NCBI GenBank assembly: GCA_036365515.1
Contig: CM070874.1
Coordinates: forward strand, 26,475,862-26,539,861
Direction of reading: 5' to 3'
DNA from: Torymus aiolomorphi
Taxonomy: Eukaryota; Arthropoda; Insecta; Hymenoptera; Torymidae
Length of the DNA: 64,000 nucleotides
The stretch's first letter is position 1; each line of letters opens with the position of its first letter. The translations under genes and the position numbers were made by a program. Positions 30,560 through 42,102 of this stretch are shown here, piece after piece. Below the pieces are notes generated by a model. The model had not been told where the DNA came from, made no database searches, and saw nothing but the letters and a program-made list of their open reading frames with translations.

Positions 30560-30592
30560 GCACGCACGCACACACACACACACACACACACA
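30466..30592 (+). repeat. (AC)n microsatellite at duplication junction
   Basis: A dinucleotide AC tract with interspersed GCAC units lies within the truncated E copy. It is followed abruptly by AAAGATAAAATCAGC, which belongs to the unduplicated arm. Other long AC/GT tracts are at about 24810-24895, 25345-25379, 49294-49380, 50220-50329, 55271-55380 and 56373-56395, always at the same position within E copies. Confidence 0.85.
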
Positions 30593-31670
30593 AAGATAAA
30601 ATCAGCTAAAAAATACACAAGATGCCTGAAATGCATTATAAAAGCAGATTTCTATCATTCTTATTGCTTCTAAATGAAGTTTGAAAAGACATCCTCAAAG
30701 TAAATATCAACCACATCAATGAATGAGGAATAGATCTGTTAAATTTGACCGGTCGCCTCTTATAGTTGCTTTTTCTGCTTTTTCTGAAATGATAATAAAA
30801 ACCGTGAAACAAAAAATGAAGCTATAGTAATGGTTGAAAGCAGTAGATTACTGAAATAATAATTATTCAAAGAAGAGACCACAAAGTGGTCACAGTGAAT
30901 TAAAATAAATACAGATTAGATCAACTTCCATTGATAATCTACAGAAAGATGAAGCTGCCAAGATGTGTGCATCAGGAAGACCTTCATTCGAGGTTACCTA
31001 CTGTAATGCCATTGTTGAGTTTCTCAAGGTTGCCGTTCCCAATTTGGTCCTATTTCTTTGAAAGTCTCCTGCTTTATGATGGTCATATAATGACGCACTC
31101 GAGGAAAGAACAATTATATGAAGACGTGTTGTCTTCTGCAGGAGCTCTTCGCCCTAGGCCAAAAACATAATTACAACAAGAATAACTTAGCAACGGAGGG
31201 AGTACAGAGAAGCCACACTCCTGTCAAAGGGGTAGGAAATTATTGCAGGATAGATTCTAGCTTAAAAGTATAAACCAATAAACTTTCTTACAGTAAGCTA
31301 CTCACCAGATAATTTTTTCAACGAGTTCAGAGGTTGTCACTGTCCACATAAAATATGTCAATCAATCCAACATATAGTCCCAATAAAAAACGCTAGCTGC
31401 AGGTGTTTAGGACGCCGTGATGTCGTCTGCAGGAGCTCTTCGCCCTAGGCCAAAAACATAATTACAACAAGAATAACTTGGCAACGGAAGGAGTACAGAG
31501 AAGCGACACTCCTGTCAAAGGGGTAGCAAATTATTGCAGGATAGATGCTAGCTGTAAAGTAAACGAGAAAACATTCTCACAGCAAACTACTCACAATATA
31601 GTGTTACCGTGTCGATAAGATCATTCTTAGCACTATATATTTACCAAGATATGTTGAGAGAATTGAAAGG
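30593..31670. repeat. Left-arm noncoding segment with a 295-bp duplicated block
   Basis: It matches 39580-40560 inverted. The block starting GTCTGCAGGAGCTCTTC or GTCTTCTGCAGGAGCTC and running through GGCCAAAAACATAATTAC to a CTCACAR word occurs twice (near 31130 and 31425), followed each time by different sequence. Scattered short ORFs show no family resemblance. Confidence 0.65.
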
Positions 31671-32815
31671 GATGCATGTATTCCATCATCTATAGAAAGT
31701 TGGAGATACTTGTAGGGAATGGAAAGGGATCTTTGCACTCAAAAGTCGAGAAAGCGCATGTGTATTCTCAACTAAGACCTCCTCACCCTTACTTAAAGTT
31801 TACCAGAATGTTCACACACAACACAATACATACAGAGGGATTGTGTATGCAATTTCAGATCGACTCAATCAGCCGTTATGGAGAAAAAGACATTTTTCTC
31901 AAAAATTTCGTGAAAAAGACACAGAAATTGCAATATCTCCAGACTTGCTGATAATGCATATCTAAATCTTGATATACTGTCCCTCAGCATGTATTCCATC
32001 ATGTATAGAAAGTTGAAGATACTTGTAGGGAATGGAAAGGGATCTTTGCACTCAAAAGTCGAGAAAGTGCATGTGTATTCTCAACTAAGACCTCCTCACC
32101 CTCACTTAAAGTTTACCAGAATATTCACACACAATACAATACATACAGAGGGATTGTGTATGCAATTTCAGATCGACTCAATCAGCCGGTACGGAGAAAA
32201 TGACATATTTCTCAAAAATTTCTTGAAAAAGACACAGAAATTGCAATATCTCCAGACTTGCTGATTATGCATATCTACATCTTGATATACTGTCCCTCAG
32301 CATGTATTCCATCATATATAGAAAGTTGAAGATACTTGTAGGGAATGGAAAGAGATCTTTGCACTCAAAAGTTGAGAAAGCGCATGTGTATTCTCAACTA
32401 AGACCTCCTCACCCTCACTTAAAGTTTACCAGAATGTTCACACACAATGCAATACATACAGAGGGATTGTGTATGCAATTTCAGATCGATTTAATCAGCC
32501 GGTACGGAGAAAATGACATTTTTCTGAAAAATTTCTTGAAAAAGACACAGAAATTGCAATATCTCCAGACTTGCTGATTATGCATATCTAAATCTTGATA
32601 TACTGTCTCAGCATGTATTCCATTATGTATAGAAAGTTGAAGATAATTGTAGGGAATGGAAAGGGATCTTTGCACTCAAAAGTCGAGAAAGCGCATGTGT
32701 ATTCTCAACTAAAACCTCCTCACCCTTTCTCAAGGTTTACAAGAATGTTCATACACAATGCAATGCAGGCTGAGGCATTGAACATTAAGTTTCAGATATA
32801 CTCAATCAGCTAAAT
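31670..32815 (+). repeat. 313-bp satellite array in left arm, about 3.6 copies
   Basis: Units start at ATGTATTCCATCAT (31676, 31989, 32302, 32613). Each unit is open for about 91 codons, but the differences between copies change amino acids as often as not, so the shared ORF gives no sign of protein-level selection. The last copy is diverged and truncated. The array recurs inverted in the other arm with more copies. Confidence 0.85.
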
Positions 32816-33766
32816 TGGAGGAAATAACTTTTATTTCTTAATAATTTCCTCAAAAAGCACACAGAAGATGCTGTAACTCCACACTTGCTGATTATTTAGA
32901 TCTGAAAATGGTATATAATCCCTCAGCATGCATGATATGGTGACGTGTGTAAAGCTGAAGATATTTTCAGAGAAAGGAAAGGTATTTGTATACTTGAAAG
33001 TCGGAAAAGCTCATGTGCACTTCCAACTAAGACTACCTTGACCCTTGCTCAAAGTTTAACAAAATGTCCTTGTGAAAAAAAGATGAAAACCCTGCAAGAT
33101 TAGAAAGGAGCTGGTATTATTGAAATAATACTTACTCAAGGATAAGACCACAACTCAATTAGCAGAGAACTCGACTAACATCAATATCGATCCATACAGC
33201 AATTTAGGAAACACAGTGACTGCAGATATAAACATTGATGACTGCCGTCTGCCGGACTACCGTGCGCACATGGTTGACATGGTGCGGGTGAGAGCCAGAT
33301 AGGAAGCGAAGCACTGTAGCGATTCTTAATACGTACGCAGCTTTCTTGTTTTCACTCCGCACCGAAACTTTTTAACTAGAAGTTCGGCCCTGCCTTTTTC
33401 TCACATCATCCGCGGCGCCGTGTCGCTTACGCAAAGAAGCTATAAGCTATCAGCTGACGAGCCAGACGAAACGAGTAGTTGGGCTGCAGCGCATGCGCTT
33501 GAGCGCACACTCACATGCAGGGTAAAGCCAACAAGCCAGCAGTGTCACCGCCATGACGTGATTGGCGATACTATACACGTTACCCATGTGAATATATGTA
33601 AAATCAAGCTCGCATTGTCATCACTTTGCATAAACATCTATATATTATACGTAATACGTTATACACTAACAATATGACATGACTTGATAACCATTGCGCG
33701 GTAACATGTCTGTAAGAGACGGTCACTAATGTTTTTCGACGGTAAATTTTTCGCTTATTATCTTTA
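32816..33766. repeat. Left-arm segment with a GC-richer block
   Basis: Noncoding, matching 35850-37880 inverted. About 33235-33600 is distinctly GC richer and contains CCGGACTACCGTGCGCAC, GTGCGGGTGAGAGCC and GCATGCGCTTGAGCGCAC. The same block is retained at about 37080-37510. It could be a promoter or end region of the palindromic element, but no ORF or motif supports a specific role. Confidence 0.5.
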
Positions 33767-34774
33767 GGGTCTCGCCACAAATGGACCGTGCCGTGACGTG
33801 CCGTCGCCGCCCGGGCCGCCCCGTGCCATAGCGTGCCGAGCGCTTTTCGAATCGGAGTGCGCCGTCTATCAAGGGTATTGCTTCCGTGCTCCAAGCCCTT
33901 TTGGACATATGAGTTTGCCATCTGCAATCTTTATTTATGACGAAAAAAATCAAGTATAGTCTGGATTGCTCCGACATATTCTGCAGGTAAAATCATTGTT
34001 AAATCATTGCAAATTTGGCTAATGTCAACATTATGTTAATTTTACGGTGTTATAAAAATTTCTTTTTGTTTTTAATAGCATGGAATAGCATAGATTAAAA
34101 TAAAAAAGCAACTCTTAACCTACTGTATGTCACATGGACTGTTGTGTCCTCGTTTGTAATAAAATAAATAATAATTTAATAAATAAATTAATAATAATAA
34201 TTAATTATTATTAACTATTAAAAATTATTATTATTAATTATTTTATTTAATTTAATTTAATAATAATAATAATTTGTAATAAAATATATTATTGTTCATG
34301 TTTAAGTAGATACACAAAAACCCACCATCTCCTGAGTTTTTTTCTTTTTGTTTTTTAATATTCTAGCTATTATCAATAACGATACTGCTATCACATGTAG
34401 TTTACAACACGTTAACATTTCTTATATTTTACTTTGGTTCATTCTGTAAATTAATTATTAAACAGTATTAAACAAAAAAAAAGTGTTATAACACCGTAAA
34501 ATTAACATAATGTTGACATTAACAAAATTTACAATGATTTAACAATGATTTTAGCTCCAGAATATTTCGGAATAATCCAGGCTATGCTTGATTTTTTTCG
34601 TCGTAAACAAAGATTGCAGATGGCAAACTCATATGTCCAAAAGGGCTTGGAGCACGGAAGCAATACTCTTGATAGACGGCGCACTCCGATTCGAAAAGCG
34701 CTCGGCACGCTATGGCACGGGGCGGCCCGGGCGGCGACGGCACGGCACGGCACGGTCCATTTGTGGCGAGTCCC
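33767..34774. mobile_element. TTA-target foldback element, PIF/Harbinger-like (1.0 kb)
   Basis: The ends GGGTCTCGCCACAAATGG and complement are flanked by TTA (33764-33766 and 34775-34777). The inverted arms run about 300 bp (33767-34070 with 34485-34774) around an AT-rich centre. The right arm of the palindrome has the uninterrupted site near 35830. A 3-bp TTA duplication with G-rich termini is characteristic of PIF/Harbinger MITEs. Reading frames in the arms (for example LDRRRTPIRKALGTLWHG) may be remnants of a parent element, but I do not recognise a transposase. Confidence 0.78.
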
Positions 34775-34929
34775 TTACTATTTACCATATGGTAACAGAA
34801 ACTATTTTTTTTTTTTTAATAGTATGCAAAATCATGAGTGCATTGCCCTTCGTAATGACATTATTAATCATTTTTCGCTTTTATAAAAATACAAGGTTCT
34901 CCTGAGTATTGCGGTCGTGCCTATTATGT

Positions 34930-35049
34930 AACTAGGAGGGCTGCGCCCCCCAGCGTGCCTTCGGCACGCCATCCCCCCCGCCCCCACACACACCTGCTCC
35001 TCGCTTCGCTCGTCGCCCGCCCCCTCCCTATGTAAAAACTTCGTTTTTA
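34930..35049. repeat. GC-rich central spacer of the palindrome
   Basis: About 120 bp, very GC rich, made of potential hairpins: GGGCTGCGCCC, GCGTGCCTTCGGCACGC, a CGCTTCGCTCG block and AAAACTTCGTTTT. It is bracketed by CCTATTATGTAA and TTACATAATAGG. The same module, inverted, closes the right outer end of the palindrome at 54411-54530. The trinucleotide loops (TTC or GAA on the other strand) recur in the hairpin clusters at 23425-23510, 29085-29170 and 52225-52325. Confidence 0.75.
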
Positions 35050-35154
35050 CATAATAGGCCCGACCGCAATACTCAGGAGAACCTTGTATTTTTATAAAAG
35101 CGAAAATTGATTAATAATGTCATTACGAAGGGCAATGCACTTATGATTTTGCAT

Positions 35155-35770
35155 CCCAGGCGGAAACAAAACTTTACAAATAATTATTAATAACAATATA
35201 TAACTTCTTATAATTTAAAAAAAAAGTTTATAACTGTTCATAACTGTTTATAAAGATAGGATTTGAGACTATAGTAACAGTTTATAAAAGTTATCAACAG
35301 TTTTTTTCTGTTATGAACAGCTAAAAAAAGTTTATAACAGTTATAAACTTGTATTTACTTTTTTGGGCTGCAGTGGATAACCATAAAATCAATCTGTAAA
35401 AAGTTATTATCAGTTATAAACTTTTTTTATTTGATAATAATAATTATTAATAGTTTTAAATAGTTTTGAATGAATTTAAACTTTAAAATCATTCTAAAAT
35501 TCTTATTATATGAAATCATTATTAATTATAAGTTTAAAATAATTATTTTCAATTATTAAAAATTGATAATAATTATTAATAGTTATTTACTTTTTTTTAC
35601 TGATCAAATATTCACATTTTTCGGCAATCCAAAAAACTTAAAAAAGTAAATAACTATTTATAACTATTTATAATAGTTTTAGACTTTTATAAAAGTCTCA
35701 AATCCTGACTTTATAAGCTGCTATATAAACTTTTTTAAACTTTTATTATAGAAGATCATTTCCGCCTGGG
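35155..35770. mobile_element. MITE with CCCAGGCGGAAA termini (616 bp)
   Basis: Inverted ends CCCAGGCGGAAA and TTTCCGCCTGGG enclose AT-rich DNA with many TTTATAACTGTT-like words. The dinucleotide AT flanks both sides, and the left arm shows the joined sequence GCATACTATT (inverted, near 34817-34825). It is noncoding. The superfamily is not determined. Confidence 0.75.
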
Positions 35771-36487
35771 ATACTATTAAAAAAAAAAAATAGTTTTTGT
35801 TACCATATGGCAAACAGTAAAGCTAATAAGCGAAAAATTTACCGTCTAAAAAACATTAGTGACCGTCTCTTACAGACATGTTACCGCGCAATCGTTCCCT
35901 GCTGAAAACGACCTATTGAAACCAATTTATTCGTCATTCAATTTTGGTAACACTAAATGGTTATCAATACGGGTTGAATCGGGTTAACTGGAAGCCCGAT
36001 TAAGAATTAATCGCTTTTAATGTCAAATTAATTGGGATAGGGTTAAATATGAATTTTCCGTATTAATTTCAATCGGGTATTATTGGTTTAATTGTAAATG
36101 TGCTTAATCGGTTTTAATAGGAATATTTTTTATTCGGATCGAATCGGATTGAATTGGATAGTTAAGTATATTTTTATATTGGTTTTAATATGACATTTTC
36201 ATATTAATTTCAATCGGATGTTATTGGTTTCAATTGTAAATTGGTTCAATTGTGCTTAATCGGTTTTAATAGAAACATTTTTAATTGTATTGAATCGAAT
36301 TGAATTGGATAGTTAAGTGTATTTTTTTATATTGGTTTTAACATGACATTTTCATATTAATTTCAATCGGAATTAATTGGTTTCAATTATAACGGTAAGG
36401 GTACTGAACATAGAAGTTCCAGAATTTGATGATGCATATGTCTCTGTAGGTATAGTACATTTCGACACTGGTGCGGAAGGTGATGAA

Positions 36488-36546
36488 TTACTTCGTGTGA
36501 CGTTTTTCGCACGGGCGAAGCGAGTGCGAAAAGTCACACGAAGTAA
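36488..36546. repeat. Strong 59-bp hairpin
   Basis: TTACTTCGTGTGAC and TTTTTCGCAC pair with GTGCGAAAA and GTCACACGAAGTAA around a loop of about 11 nt (GGGCGAAGCGA). It lies inside the nonautonomous element next to the tRNA-like sequence. Confidence 0.75.
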
Positions 36547-36631
36547 ATAATCAACTTCCGCACTCGTTTCGAACGGTATTTTATACCACGAGAGCCGAAA
36601 AATCATACCAAAGTTGTGATTTTGAGGTTAG

Positions 36632-36714
36632 AGTTATTAAAATGGTTAGCGTGCCCGACCCGACTGCTGCGCTGAGGACCCAGGTTCAAATCTCGATGTC
36701 ACCGAATATTTTTT
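36632..36714 (+). other. tRNA-like sequence (decayed tRNA or SINE head)
   Basis: TGGTTAGCGTG matches an A-box/D-arm and GGTTCAAATCTC matches a B-box/T-loop at tRNA-like spacing, with a GACTGCTGCGCTGAGG anticodon-arm-like part between. The T stem does not pair fully and the acceptor stem is poor, so a functional tRNA is unlikely. It is followed by T-rich sequence that could serve as a polymerase III terminator. Confidence 0.4.
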
Positions 36715-37007
36715 TATTTCTTTATTTCATTTATTCTTGTCTTAAATTATTATTTCCTTAATAAAATTCAATTTTAAATAATTAATAAATGTTTAAAATA
36801 TAAATAAATATTGTTATTCATTTTTTTGTTGTTAATACAATAAAATCCGATTAAAACCGATTAAAACTACAATTTTCTGGTCATAATCAGTTTTTATTGT
36901 GATCAATCGGTGCAATTGTTAGCAATCGGGAAATTGCGGATCAAGATTCCCGATTCATGCCGATTAATTTTTTATGAATTGGTTTGAATAGGTCGTTTTC
37001 AGCAGGG

Positions 37008-37880
37008 ATATCAAGTCATGTCATATGGTTCGTGTATAACTTATTACGTATAATATATACATGTTTATGCAAAGTGATGACAATGCGAGCTCGATTTTAC
37101 GCAATTCGCAATAATCGCAATAAACGATATAAAAATTACAACATCATATATTCACATGGGTAACGTGTATAGCATCGCCAATCACGTGATGGCGGTGACA
37201 CTTCTGGCTTGTTGGCTTTACCCATGTGAGTGCGCGCATGCGCATGCGCTGCAGCTCACCTGCTCGTCCCGTCTGGCTCGTCAGCTGATAGCTCGTAGCT
37301 TCTTTGCGTAAGCGACACGGCGCCGCGGATGAAGCGAGAAAAAGGCTGGGCCGAACTTCTAGTGAAAAAGTTTCAGTGCGGAGTGAACACAACAAAGCTG
37401 CCTACTACGTACGTATTATCGCTACAGTGCTTCGCTTCCTATCTGGCTCTCACCCGCACCATGTCAACCATGTGCGCACGGCAGTCCGGCAGACGGCAGT
37501 CATCAATGTTTATATCTGCAGTCACTGTGTTTTCTAAATTGCTGTATGGATCGATATTAATGTTGGTCGAGTTCTCTGCTAATTAAGTCGTGGTCTTATC
37601 CTTGAGTAAGTATTATTTCAATAATACTAGCTCCCTTCTAATCTTGCAGGGTTTTCATCTTTTTTTCACAAGGACATTTTGTTAAACTTTGAGCAAGGTT
37701 CAAGGTAGTCTTAGTTGGAAGTGCACATGAGCTTTTTCGACTTCCAAGTATACAAATACCTTTCCTTTCTATGAAAATATCTTCAGCTTTACACACGTCA
37801 CCATATCACGCATGCTGAGGGATTATATACCATGTTTCAGATCTAAATAATCAGCAAGTGTGGAGTTACAGCATTTTCTG
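37008..37880. repeat. Right-arm noncoding segment
   Basis: It mirrors 32816-33690 and includes the GC-richer block at about 37080-37510. No coding sequence is supported. ORFs on both strands are short and lie in the same block as their left-arm mirror images. Confidence 0.6.
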
Positions 37881-39560
37881 TGTGTTATTTGAGGAAATTA
37901 TTAAGAAAGAAAAGTAATTTCACCCCAATTTGGCTGATTGAGTATATCTGAAACTTAATGAACAATGCCTCAGTATGCCTTGCATTGTGTATGAACATTC
38001 TTGTAAACTTTGAGAAAGGGTGAGGAGGTTTTAGTTGAGAATACACATGCGCTTTCTCGACTTTTGAGTGCAAAGATCCCTTTCCATTCTCTACAAGTAT
38101 CTTCAACTTTCTATACATGATGGAATACATGCTGAGGGACAGTATTTCAAGATTTAGATATGCATAATCAGCAAGTCTGGAGATATTGCAATTTCTGTGT
38201 CTTTTTCAAGAAATTTTTGGGAAAATGTCATTTTCGCCATACCGGCTGATTGAGTCGATCTGAAATTGCATACACAATCCCTCTGTCTGTATTGTATTGT
38301 GTGTGAACATTCTGGTAAACTTTAAGTGAGGGTGAGGAGGTCTTAGTTGAGAATACACATGCGCTTTCTCGACTTTTGAGTGCAATGATCCCTTTTCATT
38401 CCCTACAAGTATCTTCAACTTTCTGTACATGATGGAATACATGCTGAGGGACAGTATATCAAGATTTAGATATGCATAATCAGCAAGTCTGGAGATATTG
38501 CAATTTCTGTGTCTTTTTCAAGAAATTTTTGAGAAAAATGTCATTTTCTCCGTACCGGCTGATTGAATCGATCTGAAATTGCATACACAAACCTTCTGTA
38601 TGTATTGTATTGTGTGTGAACATTCTGGTAAACTTTAAGTGAGGGTGAGGAGGTCTTAGTTGAGAATACACATGCGCTTTCTCGACTTTTGAGTGCAAAG
38701 ATCCCTTTCCATTCCCTATAAGTATCTTCAACTTTCTATACATTATGGAATACATGCTGAGGGACAGTATATCAAGATTTAAATATGCATAATCAGCAAG
38801 TCTGGAGATATTCCAATTTCTGTGTCTTTTTCAAGAAATTTTTGAGAAAAATGTCATTTTGTCCGTACCAGCTGATTGAGTCGATCTGAAATTGCATACA
38901 CAATCCCTCTGTATGTATTGTATTGTGTGTGAACATTCTGGTAAACTTTAAGTGAGGGTGAGGAGGTCTTAGTTGAGAATACACATGCGCTTTCTCGACT
39001 TTTGAGTGCAATGATCCCTTTTCATTCCCTACAAGTATCTTTAACTTTCTGTACATGACGGAATACATGCTGAGGGACAGTATATGAAGATTTAGATATG
39101 CATAATCAGCAAGTCTGGAGATATTGCAATTTCTGTGTCTTTTTCAAGAAATTTTTGAGAAAAATGTCATTTTCTCCGTACCGGCTGATTGAGTCGATCT
39201 GAAATTGAATACACAATCCCTCTGTATGTATTGTATTCTGGTAAACTTTAAGTGAGAGTGAGGAGGTCTTAGTTGAGAATACACATGCGCTTTCTCGACT
39301 TTTGAGTGCAAAGATCCCTTTTCATTCCCTACAAGTATCTTCAACTTTCGATAGATGATGGAATACATGCTGAGGGACAGTATATCAAGATTTAGATATG
39401 CATAATCAGCAAGCCTGGAGATATTCTAATTTCTGTGTCTTTTTCAAGAAATTTTTGGAAATTACATTTTCTCCGTACCGGCTGATTGAGTCGATCTGAA
39501 ATTGCATACACAATCCCTCTGTATGTATTGTATTGTGTGTGAACATTCTGGTAGTTTGCT
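37880..39560 (-). repeat. 313-bp satellite array in right arm, about 5.5 copies
   Basis: Inverted counterpart of 31670-32815, with unit starts (minus) at 38130, 38442, 38755, 39068 and 39368, then a final partial unit. One unit is shorter (300 bp). Copy number differs from the left arm, so the arrays have expanded or contracted independently since the palindrome formed, or exchange between arms is incomplete. Confidence 0.85.
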
Positions 39561-41705
39561 GTGAGAATGTTTTCTCGTTTACTTTACAGCTAGCATCTAT
39601 CCTGCAATAATTTGCTACCCCTTTGACAGGAGTGTCGCTTCTCTGTACTCCTTCCGTTGCCAAGTTATTCTTGTTGTAATTATGTTTTTGGCCTAGGGCG
39701 AAGAGCTCCTGCAGACGACATCACGGCGTCCTAAACACCTGCAGCTAGCGTTTTTTATTGGGACTATATGTTGGATTGATTGACATATTTTATGTGGACA
39801 GTGACAACTTCTGAACTCGTTGAAAAAATTATCTGGTGAGTAGCTTACTGTAAGAAAGTTTATTGGTTTATACTTTTAAGCTAGTATCTACCCTGCAATA
39901 ATTTCCTACCCCTTTGACAGGAGTGTGGCTTCTCTGTACTCCCTCCGTTGCTAAGTTATTCCTGTTGTAATTATGTTTTTGGCCTAGGGCGAAGAGCTCC
40001 TGCAGAAGACAACACGTCTTCATATAATTTTTCTTTCCACGAGGGCGTCATTATATTACCATCATAAAGCAGGAGACTTTAAAAAAATAGGACCAAATTG
40101 AGAACGGCAACCTTGAGAAACTCAACAATGGCATTACAGTGGGTAACCTTGAATGAAGGGCTTTCTGATGCACACATCTTGGCAGCTTCATCTTTCTATA
40201 GATTATCAATGGAAGTTGATCTAGTCTGTATTTATTTTAATTCACTGTGATCACTTTGTGGTCTCTTCTTTGAATAATTATTATTTCAGTAATCTACTGC
40301 TTTCAACCAATTCTATAGATTCATTTTTTGTTTCAGGGTTTTTATTATCCTTTCAGAAAAAGCAGCAACTATAAGAGGCGACCGGTCAAATTTAACAGAT
40401 CTATTCCTCATTCATTGATGTGGTTGATATTTACTTTGGGGATGTCTTTTCAAACTTCATTTAGAAGAACATAAGAATGATAGAAATCTGCTTTTATAAT
40501 GCATTTCAGGCATCTTGTGTATTTTTAAGCTGATTTTATCTTTTTTTTTGTAGGTATAATTTAATAAAAAGAAAGAAATAAGTCATGCAATTTCTCAGAT
40601 TTAATTCAGGCACTGCTTGTGTATTTTTACTTTTTTTATTAAATTACATGTTCTTTCAAAAAGATAGAGTCAACTCAAAATACATGGAATGTCTGAGATG
40701 CATTACTGAAGCCGGTTTCTATCATTCTTAGTCTTTTGGATTAAGTACGGAGACATCACCTCAAAGTAAATATCGATAACATTGAATGCTCAATACACCT
40801 GCTAAATCTGACAAGTGGCTTTTATATTGTAGGAGCCGGATGAATTTTCTTATTAAGATTTTAATTTTGGTCCGTACACTGTAGTGTAGTGTGAGTGTGT
40901 CTGAAACTTCTATACATCTATAGCTTGTCCCGCCATAACAATAAATCTGAGTAAAAATTGTGAAAAAAGTTACTTTAATCTGTAAAATTCAGTCGAATTG
41001 TAGTAGTTAATGAACAATGAGCTTATCCATTAACTACCAGTATTAATTGACTTTTAGAGGTTATAGTGAACTTTTCATAATTCTGACAGGTTTCCAGAAT
41101 ATTTATTTTAGCATACTCTATAAATCTTTCGGACAGGCTCACACTACATGGCCCTTCAGATTTCAGAAGAGAAAACCTATTTAATTAATTAGGCTGAAAT
41201 TTACAACATGAAAAGATAAATTAATTCTGCTCCTGTAATGTTATAAAAGCCACCAGTCAGATTTAGCAGGTGTACTCATCATTCAGTGTTGTCGATGTTT
41301 AGTTGGCGTAAATGTGCTTAAGTATAAAAATAATAGAACTCTGCTTCTATAATGTATTTCAGGCATCGTATGTTTTTTTAAGCAAATTTCATCTTTCTAG
41401 AAGTAGGTATAATTTAATAAAAAAAAAATATCCGTGCGATATGTAGTCCATTATTTCACTGTGTTTATCGCACTTGTTACGCTCGTGCGCTAACCTCACG
41501 GTGCGATAATGAACTGCTTAGCGCACGGATACGAAAATTGTACGATGCTAATGCTTTAAGTAACATATTACACGCCGTGAAAGGATCCTCGCTACGCTCG
41601 GGCCTTAACTTTACGCCATAAAATAATGGGCCTCTTATCGCACTTGTATCGTAATGTATTAGTACGATAAATTTTTTATCGATATTTATTCATTAATTAA
41701 AAAAA
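39560..41705. repeat. Right-arm noncoding segment
   Basis: It mirrors 26614-27640 plus 30593-31670. It contains the duplicated GGCCAAAAACATAATTAC block (inverted) and the GTGCGATAA foldback-like words near 41430-41650. 40560-40720 is the roughly 160-bp stretch lost from the left arm. No gene is apparent. Confidence 0.7.
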
Positions 41706-42102
41706 CCTCTTTCAACTCATTGGCCCGTAGTTTCCTCAACCTTAATATGTTGATTCCTTTAATTAATATTTAATAACGAAATTTATAAATCTACGACTAC
41801 AAAGAATTTTGTAGCGATTAAGTCATTATTACTTCTGTAATCGTTGGATATACAAAAATCAATTTTCATTTTTCAATTTTTTTCTAAAAAACTAATCAAC
41901 AAAATGAATTATAATATTACAGATTATATTTATTTATATTATCCATTATCATGATATTTCTCAAAAAAATTGACCGTTTAGTTTGGAAGTTATAAGCATC
42001 TAAAAAAAAAACACGTTATTGTTAATAATTTTTTTAGAAAATATAGGTATTTTAATTCTCTTTTGAACGCTATCCATCCGATTCGAATAACTCGATCCTA
42101 TC

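Larger units (their letters stand above)
27645..30592 (+). repeat. Segmental duplication of Gypsy LTR end plus 2.4 kb downstream DNA
   Basis: 27645-27926 copies the last 283 bp of the Gypsy 3' LTR. It continues through the AATG target duplication and the same downstream sequence as 22609-24897, including an E copy (29313-30592) cut within its (AC)n tract. It differs from its source by substitutions and by the foldback insertion at 28700-29026. In the other arm the corresponding site (40560-40720) holds about 160 bp of different sequence, which this duplication has replaced. Short ORFs such as 27614-27796 are LTR-derived. Confidence 0.85.
35897..37007. mobile_element. Nonautonomous element with CCCTGCTGAAAACG termini (1.1 kb)
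   Basis: The inverted ends CCCTGCTGAAAACGACC are exact over at least 17 bp. The site is uninterrupted in the left arm near 33685-33700. Internally, diverged repeats of AATCGGTTTTAATAG and TTTCAATCGG occur at both sides, with a hairpin (36488-36546) and a tRNA-like stretch in the middle. No transposase is visible. The C-rich start and composition resemble the neighbouring 35155-35770 element, so both may depend on one enzyme, which is an inference. Confidence 0.7.

Noticed and set aside
31676..32577. Three to nine repeated 91-residue proteins in the 313-bp arrays
   Set aside because: The frame is open in most units, but differences between adjacent units are largely amino-acid changing (for example I/M, E/K, A/V, Y/H, K/N, V/L between the first two), and some units are broken. 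An incidental ORF in a satellite is the simpler explanation.
33604..34905. Protein-coding gene in the 33767-34774 foldback
   Set aside because: ORFs on both strands mirror each other because the arms are inverted repeats. None contains a recognisable transposase motif.
36632..36714. Functional tRNA gene
   Set aside because: The T stem and acceptor stem do not pair properly. Only the promoter-like boxes are recognisable.
31670..39560. CRISPR-like interpretation of regularly spaced repeats
   Set aside because: Units are contiguous 313-bp tandem repeats without unique spacers, in a eukaryotic transposon context.
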